A stretch of 64,000 nt of DNA from JACSRF01 sp964504445 (lineage in GTDB: Bacteria; Chloroflexota; Anaerolineae; Promineifilales; Promineifilaceae), in NCBI GenBank assembly GCA_964504445.1, contig CAZDEO010000007.1:1-64000 (forward strand). The letters are read 5' to 3'. Every line of letters begins with the position of its first letter. Position 1 is the first letter of the stretch. Both the position numbers and the translations under genes were made by a program. Positions 8,049 through 15,825 of this stretch are shown piece after piece. The notes beneath the pieces are model-generated. The model was not told where the DNA came from, searched no databases, and worked only from the letters and a program-made list of their open reading frames with translations.

Positions 8049-10643
8049 TTAATTTTCTGCATAACGCCGTTTCCATTCGTACAGCTTGTTAATGGCCTCC
8101 AAGGGCGTCATGCTGTTTACATCCAATTCTTTCAACTCGTCTAAAAATGGGCTGCTTTCGGGGAAGAGGGCCATTTGCTGGGTGGGGGTATAGCGGCTGG
8201 GTTCGACGCTGGTGGTGGGGGCGTGGCGCTCTAGTTCGCGCAAAATTTCGTTGGCGCGGTTCACCACGTCGCGGGGCAGCCCGGCGAGCTGGGCGACGTG
8301 AATGCCGTAGCTGCGGTCGGCGCCGCCGGGGACGATTTGATGGAGGAAGACGATGCTGTCTCCTTCCTCGGCGACGGCCACGTTGTAATTTTCCACCTGG
8401 GGCAGCATGTCGGCCAGGCCCACCAGTTCGTGGTAGTGGGTGGCGAAGAGGGTACGGGGCTTGAGACGGGGATGATTGTGCAGATATTCAACGATGGCCC
8501 AGGCGATGGCCAGACCGTCGTAGGTGCTGGTGCCGCGGCCAATTTCGTCCAGGATGAGCAGGGAGCGGTGGGTGGCGTGGTGCAGGATTTCGGCTGTTTC
8601 GACCATTTCCACCATGAAGGTGCTACGACCAACGTGCAGCTCGTCGTGGGCGCCAATGCGCGTGAAAATGCGGTCTACCAGGCCAATGGTGGCGCTGCTG
8701 GCGGGCACAAAGCTGCCGATTTGGGCCATGAGGGTGATGAGGGCGACCTGCCGTAGGAAGGTGGATTTTCCGCTCATGTTAGGGCCGGTGATGATCTGGA
8801 TGCGTTCGTCGGCGTGGAAGGTGGCGTGGTTGGGTACGAAGCGCTGGCCCAGCCCTGTTTGGCGTTGGAGAGCCTGCTCGACCACGGGGTGACGGCCGTT
8901 TTCGATGTGCAGGGTGTTTTCCTCGTGCAGCACCGGACGCACGTAGTCGTTGGCGGCGGCCACTTCGGCCAGGGCAGCGGCCACGTCAGTTTGGGCCAGG
9001 GCAACGGCCGTAGCCAACAGCCGTGGGCCATACTGCGCCAGGTGCTGGCATACTTCCGTAAACACCCGCCGCTCAATTTCCAAAATGCGCTCCTCGGCGT
9101 TGAGGATCAGCGTCTCATACTCCTTCAATTCTGGCGTAATATATCGCTCGGCATTGGTCAGGGTCTGTTTGCGGATGTAATCCTCGGGCACCAGCCTGGC
9201 ATTGGCTTTGGTGACCTCGATGTAATAGCCAAAAACCTTGTTGAAGCCTACCTTGAGCGAAGAAATGCCCGTGCGCTCCCGTTCGCGGGGTTCAAGCTGG
9301 TCTACCCACTCTCGCGCATGCGCCGACGAGTTCATCACGCCATCCAATTCGGCCGAGAAGCCGGGGCGGATGACGCCAGGCTTGTTTAGATTGGGCGGTG
9401 CCTCTTCGTTGATGGCTTGGGCAATGAGTTCGGCGGCCTCCGGCACAGCGTCTAGTTTGGCGATTAGCGGTTGGAGATGGGTTGGCGGTTGTTGGTGGCT
9501 GGTTGCTGAGAGCAATTTGCTGATTTCGGGCACGGCCGTTAATGCCAGGCCAATGTACACCAGGTCCCGTGGCGTCGCTTTGGCGCTGAGCACGCGGTTA
9601 GTCAGTCGCTCCAGGTCCGGTACGTTTTTCAGAGCGGCGCGCACATCGGCGCGAAACAGGCCGTCGTGGTAGAAGAGTTCCACCCGGTCTAGCCGTTGGT
9701 GAAGGCGTTCCAGGTCCAGCAACGGCCGTGTCATCCGCTGCCGCAGCAGCCGCGCCCCCATTGGCGTCACCGTCTTGTCCAGCACACTCAACAAGGAAGC
9801 TCCCCGGTCACCAGCCAATGACTCCGTCAATTCCAGGTTGCGCCGCGTGTTCGTGTCCAGGGCCATATATCCAGCTGTGCTATAGGTCGCCAGCCGCTGA
9901 ATTTGACCCACTGCCCCTTTTTGCGTTTCCTGCAAATAATGCAAAATAGCCCCCGCCGCCCGCACTGCCAGTGGCTTTCCCTCACAGCCAAAGCCAGCCA
10001 GCGTACCCACCGCAAAATGGCGCAGCAGCGTCTGTCGCGCATTCCCCTCCTCAAAACGCCAGTTTGGTAGCCTGGTGACCGTTCTCGCCTCTTGTTGCAG
10101 CGTCTGTTCACTGTCTGGAACCAGCAGTTCTGAGGGGGCTAGCCGGGCCAGCTCTTCAACGAGGGTGCGGCGGTTGGCGAGTTGGGTCGTGGCGAACTCT
10201 CCAGTGGTCACGTCTGCATAAGCCAACCCGGCGCGCTCTCCTTCTACTACCACGGCTGCCAGGTAATTGTTACGCCCGGCATCCAACATGCCTGGTTCAA
10301 TCACTGTGCCCGCCGTAAAGACCCGCACCACTTCGCGGGGCATCAGCCCTTTCACGGTGTCATTGCCAATTTGCTCCGCCAGGGCCACTTTGTACCCTTT
10401 GGCAATCAGCTTGGCGATGTACCCTTCCGCGGCGTGGTGGGGCACACCAGCCATGGGCGTGCGCACCCCCTTGCCCTGGGGGCGGCTGGTTAATACCAGG
10501 TCTAGCTCTTTGGCGGTGACGTGGGCATCATCATCAAAGGTTTCGTAAAAATCGCCCAGGCGAAAAAAAACGATGGCGTCGGGATATTGGGCCTTAATGT
10601 CCAAATATTGCTGGCGGCTGGGGGTGATGTGGGTTTTTGCCAT
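8049..10643 (-). CDS. mutS: DNA mismatch repair protein MutS
   Basis: An 864-residue MutS1. The mismatch-reading Phe-x-Glu lies in DFYETF (Phe32, Glu34). Connector, lever and clamp domains follow. The ATPase has Walker A GPNMSGKST near residue 620, then LILDEIGRGTSTYDGLAIAWA and the ATHYHEL motif. A short C-terminal region follows, as in full-length members. Five tandem heptamers at 9469-9503 encode the unusual stretch TSHQQPPTHLQP near residue 385, which looks like an insertion of the intergenic repeat type. No mutL is nearby. An AAGGAT ribosome site supports the start. It is divergent from the histidine kinase gene. Confidence 0.97.
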   Translation of the reverse strand: MAKTHITPSRQQYLDIKAQYPDAIVFFRLGDFYETFDDDAHVTAKELDLVLTSRPQGKGVRTPMAGVPHHAAEGYIAKLIAKGYKVALAEQIGNDTVKGLMPREVVRVFTAGTVIEPGMLDAGRNNYLAAVVVEGERAGLAYADVTTGEFATTQLANRRTLVEELARLAPSELLVPDSEQTLQQEARTVTRLPNWRFEEGNARQTLLRHFAVGTLAGFGCEGKPLAVRAAGAILHYLQETQKGAVGQIQRLATYSTAGYMALDTNTRRNLELTESLAGDRGASLLSVLDKTVTPMGARLLRQRMTRPLLDLERLHQRLDRVELFYHDGLFRADVRAALKNVPDLERLTNRVLSAKATPRDLVYIGLALTAVPEISKLLSATSHQQPPTHLQPLIAKLDAVPEAAELIAQAINEEAPPNLNKPGVIRPGFSAELDGVMNSSAHAREWVDQLEPRERERTGISSLKVGFNKVFGYYIEVTKANARLVPEDYIRKQTLTNAERYITPELKEYETLILNAEERILEIERRVFTEVCQHLAQYGPRLLATAVALAQTDVAAALAEVAAANDYVRPVLHEENTLHIENGRHPVVEQALQRQTGLGQRFVPNHATFHADERIQIITGPNMSGKSTFLRQVALITLMAQIGSFVPASSATIGLVDRIFTRIGAHDELHVGRSTFMVEMVETAEILHHATHRSLLILDEIGRGTSTYDGLAIAWAIVEYLHNHPRLKPRTLFATHYHELVGLADMLPQVENYNVAVAEEGDSIVFLHQIVPGGADRSYGIHVAQLAGLPRDVVNRANEILRELERHAPTTSVEPSRYTPTQQMALFPESSPFLDELKELDVNSMTPLEAINKLYEWKRRYAEN
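9469..9503. repeat. Five tandem heptamers inside mutS
   Basis: Units at 9469, 9476, 9483, 9490 and 9497 share GG at positions 5-6 and mostly end GGT. They are in phase with each other and read through in the mutS frame as a Gln/Pro/His-rich segment. Confidence 0.6.
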
Positions 10644-10852
10644 AGGCTATCCTTGTAGAAAGTAGGTTATTTTTGTGTAACTTGGAACCTGTAACATTTT
10701 GCTGATATTACTGTGCTTTAGCGGGCTTCGCAATGGAGATTGTTTTACGGGTACTAAATTCCATCTTTGTCCGTATTCACAGTTTTTGAACGCCGGATTT
10801 TATGCGAGGGACTGTTTTTTGCGGTTCCCTGTGCTACGATACTCGGGCAACC

Positions 10853-13345
10853 ATGGACATGAATAAAGAACGGGACATGCTTGAACAGGAATTACAACAG
10901 GCGCAGCGACCCAAGGCGCGTGTTGACAATTTGAATGCTTTGGCCTGGGAGCTTAGCACCAGCGATCCAGCACGAGCGCGAAGCCTGGCTACAGAAGCCC
11001 AACAACTGGCTCAATCAGGGGAGTTTGCGGAAACGCCTTACATTCGGGGCTTGGCTGAAGCTTTGTGTACCCTGGGGGCTGTGAATTTTCGGTCTCATGA
11101 AAGCGAATTGGCTTTTTCCCAGTCGCTGGAAGCGTTTTCGCTTATTCGCGCTTACCATCTTCAGGAATTAATGCCCCGTGCGCTGTCTAATTTGGCAGCA
11201 TTGAATTTTTTGTTTGGCAATTATCCCGAGGCGCTAGATCTGGCGGTGCAGCAGTTAGCGTTAAGTGGTAAGTTGGGCGATGTGAGCCAGAAAGCGCGGG
11301 CCTCGTTAAGCATTGGCGCGATTTATGCGCAACTGGGGGATTTTGAGAAGGCCCAGGCTTATTTCTCGGATTCTCTGGTTGTTTTTCGCCAGCTAGGGCA
11401 ACCTTATTGGATAGCGTTGGCTTTAACAAATCTGGCGGAAACTTATCAGAAGGTGTCAGACTACACGGCTGCGCTGTCGATGGTGGAGGAAGCCTTGCAG
11501 CTTTGCCGCCAGCATGATGTGCATGAGCGTGTTTTTATTGTCGCTCTGAATAGCCGGGGTGAGATTTACCTGGATATGGGGGAGTATGAGCAGGCGTTGG
11601 AGCAGTTTGCTCAGGCTTTGCAACTGGCCAGGGCAAGCAGTCAGCCGGAGCTAGAAGCGGATGCTTTGTTGGCGATGGGGAAGGTGTATCTTGTTTGGGC
11701 TCGTTTTGAGGATGCGGTGGAGGTGTTGCAAACGGCCGTTTCTTTGGCTGAGGAAATCGGTTACCGCAATGTTGCCTTTGAGGCGCACGAGAAACTGGCG
11801 GCAGTTTACCAACAACAAGAAGAATATGCCCTGGCCCTGGATCATTATAAAGCCTTTCACAATGTTCGCGAAACGGTGTTCAATGAAGGAAGCAGCCGCG
11901 CTATTCGCAACCTGGAAGTGATGCAACGTACTCAGGTGAAGCAGAAGGAAGCGGATTTATATGCCTCCCTGTATGAGCAGGAGCAAACCCGGCGCCTATT
12001 GGCGGAAACGCTGCAAGAGGTGGGGCGTTCCCTAGCCAGCACTTTGGAATTGGACGTGGTGCTGCGCCAGATTTTGATGCAGCTTGAGCCGCTGGTACCT
12101 TATGATCGTGCTTCGTTGCTGCTGCGCCAGGGAGAACATCTGACGTTTGTAGCCGCGCGTGGTTTCCCTGATGATGAATCCTTTCTGCAAATTGAGATTC
12201 CCTTGTCGCCGCCTATGTCGCAAGACGTGTTTTTTACCATTTATCAGACGAAACGGCCGCTAGCTTTGGAAAATGTTGCCAACTACCCTGGCTGGCGGCA
12301 GATTGGCGATCTACCCATACCCGGCGCATGGCTGGGCGTGCCCATGCTTCACAACGAAGAAGTCATTGGCATGCTTTCCCTGGTGCGCGAAAAACTTATC
12401 CCCTTCACCGAAGAATCTATTACGGTTGCGACAACCTTTGCCAGCCAGGCCGTCATTGCCCTGCAAAATGCCCAATTATACGATTATGTTAAGCGCTTTA
12501 ACGAACAGTTGGAGTACGAAGTGCGCCAGCGTACCCGCGCTCTGCAAGAAGCCTACGAACGGCTAGAGCGGCTCGATCAGGCCAAATCTGACTTCATCAA
12601 TGTGACGGCCCACGAACTTCGCACGCCTATTACCGTGGTGAAAGGGTACAGCCAGCTCTTGCAAAAATCGCCAGAATTCGTGAAGGAAGAACGCCATGCC
12701 CGGTTGATTAATGGCATTGCTTCTGGCGTGGATCGGCTACAAGCCATTGTAAACACCATGTTGCTTATGGTTAAAATTGATAGCCAAACCCTGAAAATTT
12801 ACCCGGAACCGCTGGTGGTGTATGAAGTTGTTGGCGAAGTGGTGGTGGGGCTGTCATTGGATTTGGCGGAACGGCAACAAACCGTGATGTTGGATGATAC
12901 GTTGCAAGGATTGCCGATTGTGCAAGCAGATGAAGATTTGTTGAAGACGTTATTCCGCCATCTGCTGCTAAATGCCATTAAGTATACGCCGGATGGTGGG
13001 CAGATTTTTGTCCACGGCCGTTCTTGGGACACGCCCCCTCATTTTGATTGGCCCGTGCGCGGCGTGGAAATCGTCGTTCGTGACACCGGCATAGGCATTG
13101 TGCCTGATGAACTGGCCCTGATATTTGATAAGTTCTACCGCGCTAGTTCGGCATCTTTGCATTCCAGTGGCCAGACGAAATTTAAGGGTGGCGGCCCCGG
13201 CCTGGGGCTGACCATTGCTCGGGGCATTGTCGAGGCGCACAAAGGGGCTATTTGGGCCGAAAGCCCTGGTTACGATGAAGAACATTGCCCTGGCGCCAGT
13301 TTCCATATCGTGCTGCCCCTGGGGAACCTGGCAAACACCGAATAG
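10853..13345 (+). CDS. Soluble sensor histidine kinase with TPR and GAF domains
   Basis: An 830-residue protein without membrane segments or signal peptide, so it senses cytoplasmic cues or partner proteins. Order: tandem tetratricopeptide repeats (about residues 30-370, repeated ALSNLAALNFLFGNYPEALD-type units), a short coiled segment, a GAF domain (about 395-560), a coiled coil, HisKA with His587 in FINVTAHELRTPITVV, then HATPase with DTGIGI and GGGPGLGLTIARGI. No receiver domain is fused and no response regulator gene is adjacent, so the partner is elsewhere. The start was set at ATG 10853 from the domain boundary; 10859 is possible and 10802 would add an unlikely leader peptide. Confidence 0.88.
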   Translation: MDMNKERDMLEQELQQAQRPKARVDNLNALAWELSTSDPARARSLATEAQQLAQSGEFAETPYIRGLAEALCTLGAVNFRSHESELAFSQSLEAFSLIRAYHLQELMPRALSNLAALNFLFGNYPEALDLAVQQLALSGKLGDVSQKARASLSIGAIYAQLGDFEKAQAYFSDSLVVFRQLGQPYWIALALTNLAETYQKVSDYTAALSMVEEALQLCRQHDVHERVFIVALNSRGEIYLDMGEYEQALEQFAQALQLARASSQPELEADALLAMGKVYLVWARFEDAVEVLQTAVSLAEEIGYRNVAFEAHEKLAAVYQQQEEYALALDHYKAFHNVRETVFNEGSSRAIRNLEVMQRTQVKQKEADLYASLYEQEQTRRLLAETLQEVGRSLASTLELDVVLRQILMQLEPLVPYDRASLLLRQGEHLTFVAARGFPDDESFLQIEIPLSPPMSQDVFFTIYQTKRPLALENVANYPGWRQIGDLPIPGAWLGVPMLHNEEVIGMLSLVREKLIPFTEESITVATTFASQAVIALQNAQLYDYVKRFNEQLEYEVRQRTRALQEAYERLERLDQAKSDFINVTAHELRTPITVVKGYSQLLQKSPEFVKEERHARLINGIASGVDRLQAIVNTMLLMVKIDSQTLKIYPEPLVVYEVVGEVVVGLSLDLAERQQTVMLDDTLQGLPIVQADEDLLKTLFRHLLLNAIKYTPDGGQIFVHGRSWDTPPHFDWPVRGVEIVVRDTGIGIVPDELALIFDKFYRASSASLHSSGQTKFKGGGPGLGLTIARGIVEAHKGAIWAESPGYDEEHCPGASFHIVLPLGNLANTE

Positions 13346-13355
13346 GCGCGTTTCC

Positions 13356-13910
13356 TTATACGTTTTCTGTTTGCTGGTTTTTGTTTGCCGCCAGCCATGT
13401 TTCGAGGACGCGCTGGTGGCGGGGTTCCAGCTTGGTTAACGGCCGTTTCCCTTTCATCAGTGCATGCACCTCATCAAACCCCAGACCCAGTTCCTGCATC
13501 AAATAGGCGGCCAACAGCGTGGCCGAACGTCCGCGACCCTTGGCGCAGTGCACCAACACCGTACGCCCTGCTGCTGCTTGGGTCTGCATCCAGGTTACCC
13601 CTTCTGCCAGCACTTCTGGCGGCGGAACCATCACGTCCAGCACTTTTAGCTGGAGGTGTGTAATGCCATGCTGGCGGTAAAAGGCCAGGTCATCTTCCCG
13701 CTCAGCACGAATATTTACTACAGCATCAATGCCGTGGTCCAGCAGGAATTGGTAGTCGCGCTTGTAGGTGGGCGCCCCCCCCAGCCACAATTTTGTGCCC
13801 ATGGGGCCAACCGGCGTAATCTCATCAAACCAGTTGTGCCCCTGCACCCGTTCGTACATAAAGCGAATCAGGGGATAGAATTTGTCAAAAATCCAGTGAA
13901 AAATATTCAT
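13356..13910 (-). CDS. Dual-specificity protein phosphatase
   Basis: A 184-residue cysteine phosphatase. The catalytic loop HCAKGRGRS fits HCx5RS, with Cys122 as nucleophile and Arg128 binding phosphate; Asp92 in VLDVMVPPPE is the probable general acid. KLWLGGAPTYKRDYQFLLDHGIDAVVNIRAE is the usual family opening, close to the PTPMT1-like group that includes phosphatidylglycerophosphate phosphatases. The substrate could be a phosphoprotein, phosphoinositide or phospholipid precursor. It converges on the kinase gene with a 10-nt gap, so the two are not co-transcribed. No good ribosome site is seen before ATG 13910. Confidence 0.85.
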   Translation of the reverse strand: MNIFHWIFDKFYPLIRFMYERVQGHNWFDEITPVGPMGTKLWLGGAPTYKRDYQFLLDHGIDAVVNIRAEREDDLAFYRQHGITHLQLKVLDVMVPPPEVLAEGVTWMQTQAAAGRTVLVHCAKGRGRSATLLAAYLMQELGLGFDEVHALMKGKRPLTKLEPRHQRVLETWLAANKNQQTENV

Positions 13911-13955
13911 GCTGCGAAGGATAACATGAGATCGAGAAACAAAAAAACAGTCAAC

Positions 13956-13991
13956 AAAAAACGGGAACCGATACCAGGCTTCCCGTTTTTT
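13956..13991. terminator. Bidirectional hairpin terminator
   Basis: AAAAAACGGGAA (13956-13967) pairs exactly with TTCCCGTTTTTT (13980-13991) around a 12-nt loop. It lies just past the stop of the GltD-like gene on the minus strand and before the phosphatase gene. Confidence 0.85.
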
Positions 13992-14000
13992 GTTGCTCGT

Positions 14001-15464
14001 TTATTGTTTTCCGTTTGTTCCTGGCCAGGCGGTCCAGGCACCGCTGAGGTATTGATGCATATGATGGGCGGCGGTGTGGGCAGCCGCTACGGCCGTGATC
14101 ACCAGGTCCGGCCCATGCACGTTGTCACCGGCAGCAAAGATGCCCTGGCGCGAGGTGGCGCCCACGCTTTCGTCGGCCAAAATCAAGCCCCATTTGTGGG
14201 TTTTCAGGTCTGGTGCTTTCTCGCCCAACAGCGGGTCAGGCCAATAACCCACGGCCAGCACCACCGTATCAATTTCCTGCACAAACTCGGAGCCTTCCAT
14301 GGGCACGGGGCGCCGCCTGCCAGACTTGTCCGGTGCGCCTAGCTCCATTTTGATAACCTTCATGGCGCGCAGACGGCCGTTCTCATCCCCAAGGTACTCT
14401 ACCGGCGCCTGCAAATAGTTAATCTGCGCCCCTTCCTCGATGCAAGTGCCGCGCTCAATCTTATTGCCCGGCATTTCCGCTTCCGTGCGGCGGTAGACGA
14501 TGGTCACCTCTTCTGCGCCCAGGCGAATGGCGCTGCGCGCACAGTCAACGGCCGTGTCCCCACCGCCAATCACCGCCACCCGGCGGCCAATTTCCGGCTT
14601 CTGCCTTTTTTCCGGTGGCAGCATATGCGCGGGCACATTCGCCCGCACCAAAAAGTCCGTAGACGTGTAAATGCCCGCCAAATCTTCGCCCGGAATACCC
14701 ATTGTAGCTTCCACGCCAGCCCCCGTTCCCAAGAACACCGCATCATACTGCGCCTGCAACGCATCCAGGGAAACATCTTCGCCAATCCGCGTATTCGTCA
14801 CAAATTGCACCCCCGCTTCTTCCAAGTCGCGGATTTTATAGCTGACTACCACCTTATCCAGCTTAAAATTGGGAATGCCATATACCAACACACCCCCGGC
14901 TACCGGCCACGCCTCATATACCGTTACCTCATGGCCCTGTTTCACCAAATCTTCAGCCACGGTAATGCCCGCCGGGCCAGACCCCACCACGGCCACCCGT
15001 TTGCCCGTTTTCGTTTTGGGTACGGGAATGCCCAATGCGCCGGCTTCGCGGGCAATGTCGGCCACAAAAGCCTCCAGCTTGCCAATGGAAGCGGGGCCGT
15101 GCCGTCGGCTGAGTACGCAGCCCTGCTGGCACAGGCTGGGGCACACCCGCCCGCACACTTCCGGCAAGGGGCTGGTGACGGCAAAAACCTGGGCGGCTTC
15201 CACAAACTGTCCCTGGCTAATGAGCCACAACGCTTGAGGAATGTCATTGCCCGCCGGGCAGCTGAGGGTGCAGGCTTGCGGCTCCGGGCATTGCAGGCAG
15301 CGTTCTGCTTCAGCCATAGCTAACTCTTCGTCAAAGCCCAACACATATTCATCAAAATCACAAACCCGGTCTTCTACCTCCCGCTTGAAATAGGGAACCG
15401 GGTGCGAATTGGCGCGAGACTGGCGGGGAATTGGGCGGAATGATGTTTCTGAGAGTGTGGTCAT
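14001..15464 (-). CDS. GltD-like NAD(P)H-dependent Fe-S flavoprotein (orphan)
   Basis: A 487-residue protein of the glutamate synthase small-subunit family. An N-terminal Fe-S domain has CLQCPEPQACTLSCP and CGRVCPSLCQQGC. Two Rossmann folds follow: FAD-binding VAVVGSGPAGITVAEDL and NAD(P)-binding VAVIGGGDTAVDCARSA. GltD passes NADPH electrons to a partner; the usual partner GltB is not in this window. Possible roles include glutamate synthase with a distant GltB, NADPH-ferredoxin transhydrogenation or sulfide dehydrogenase-like chemistry. The start at 15464 follows GGAGGT; the open frame continues upstream without family similarity. Confidence 0.85.
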   Translation of the reverse strand: MTTLSETSFRPIPRQSRANSHPVPYFKREVEDRVCDFDEYVLGFDEELAMAEAERCLQCPEPQACTLSCPAGNDIPQALWLISQGQFVEAAQVFAVTSPLPEVCGRVCPSLCQQGCVLSRRHGPASIGKLEAFVADIAREAGALGIPVPKTKTGKRVAVVGSGPAGITVAEDLVKQGHEVTVYEAWPVAGGVLVYGIPNFKLDKVVVSYKIRDLEEAGVQFVTNTRIGEDVSLDALQAQYDAVFLGTGAGVEATMGIPGEDLAGIYTSTDFLVRANVPAHMLPPEKRQKPEIGRRVAVIGGGDTAVDCARSAIRLGAEEVTIVYRRTEAEMPGNKIERGTCIEEGAQINYLQAPVEYLGDENGRLRAMKVIKMELGAPDKSGRRRPVPMEGSEFVQEIDTVVLAVGYWPDPLLGEKAPDLKTHKWGLILADESVGATSRQGIFAAGDNVHGPDLVITAVAAAHTAAHHMHQYLSGAWTAWPGTNGKQ

Positions 15465-15825
15465 AGCTACCTCCGTAGAAAATTGCAAAATTTCGGGTGA
15501 AAAGGCAGCGTGATGGAGAAAATTTCCACTTCCCCCATCACGCTTTCCCAATTTTAATCTTTTGTTTTTGTGCTGTAAGCAGCGACGCTTTTGATCTTGT
15601 CCACTACATTGGACACTTTACACCAATCTGCCTAATTGTGGGTGTTGCGAATGGCACCTATCCCATGTGATGATTGTCATATGTTGGCGGAGTGGCAGGT
15701 TTCAGGTTACATTTTTTTATAAGGGCAAGAAGGTAACAGGTGTATGGTGTTGACCATGAGACGTCTGCGCCTTTCTATCTTAGCCCAACGAAGCGATCAT
15801 CACCCATTGAAAAGGACAAATTTCC
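15465..15825. other. Divergent promoter region of 361 nt
   Basis: This space separates the GltD-like gene and the GH3 gene, which are transcribed away from each other. It contains a small inverted repeat, TGTCC at 15598-15602 with GGACA at 15611-15615, that might be an operator. No gene and no tandem repeat was seen. Confidence 0.45.

Noticed and set aside
8049..10643. Anti-phage or mobile island around mutS and the TRAP genes
   Set aside because: No integrase, transposase, tRNA or flanking direct repeat was found; only the octamer desert hints at transfer.
13656..14342. 228-codon open frame across the phosphatase/GltD border
   Set aside because: It crosses a strong terminator and opposes two recognised genes; no family likeness.
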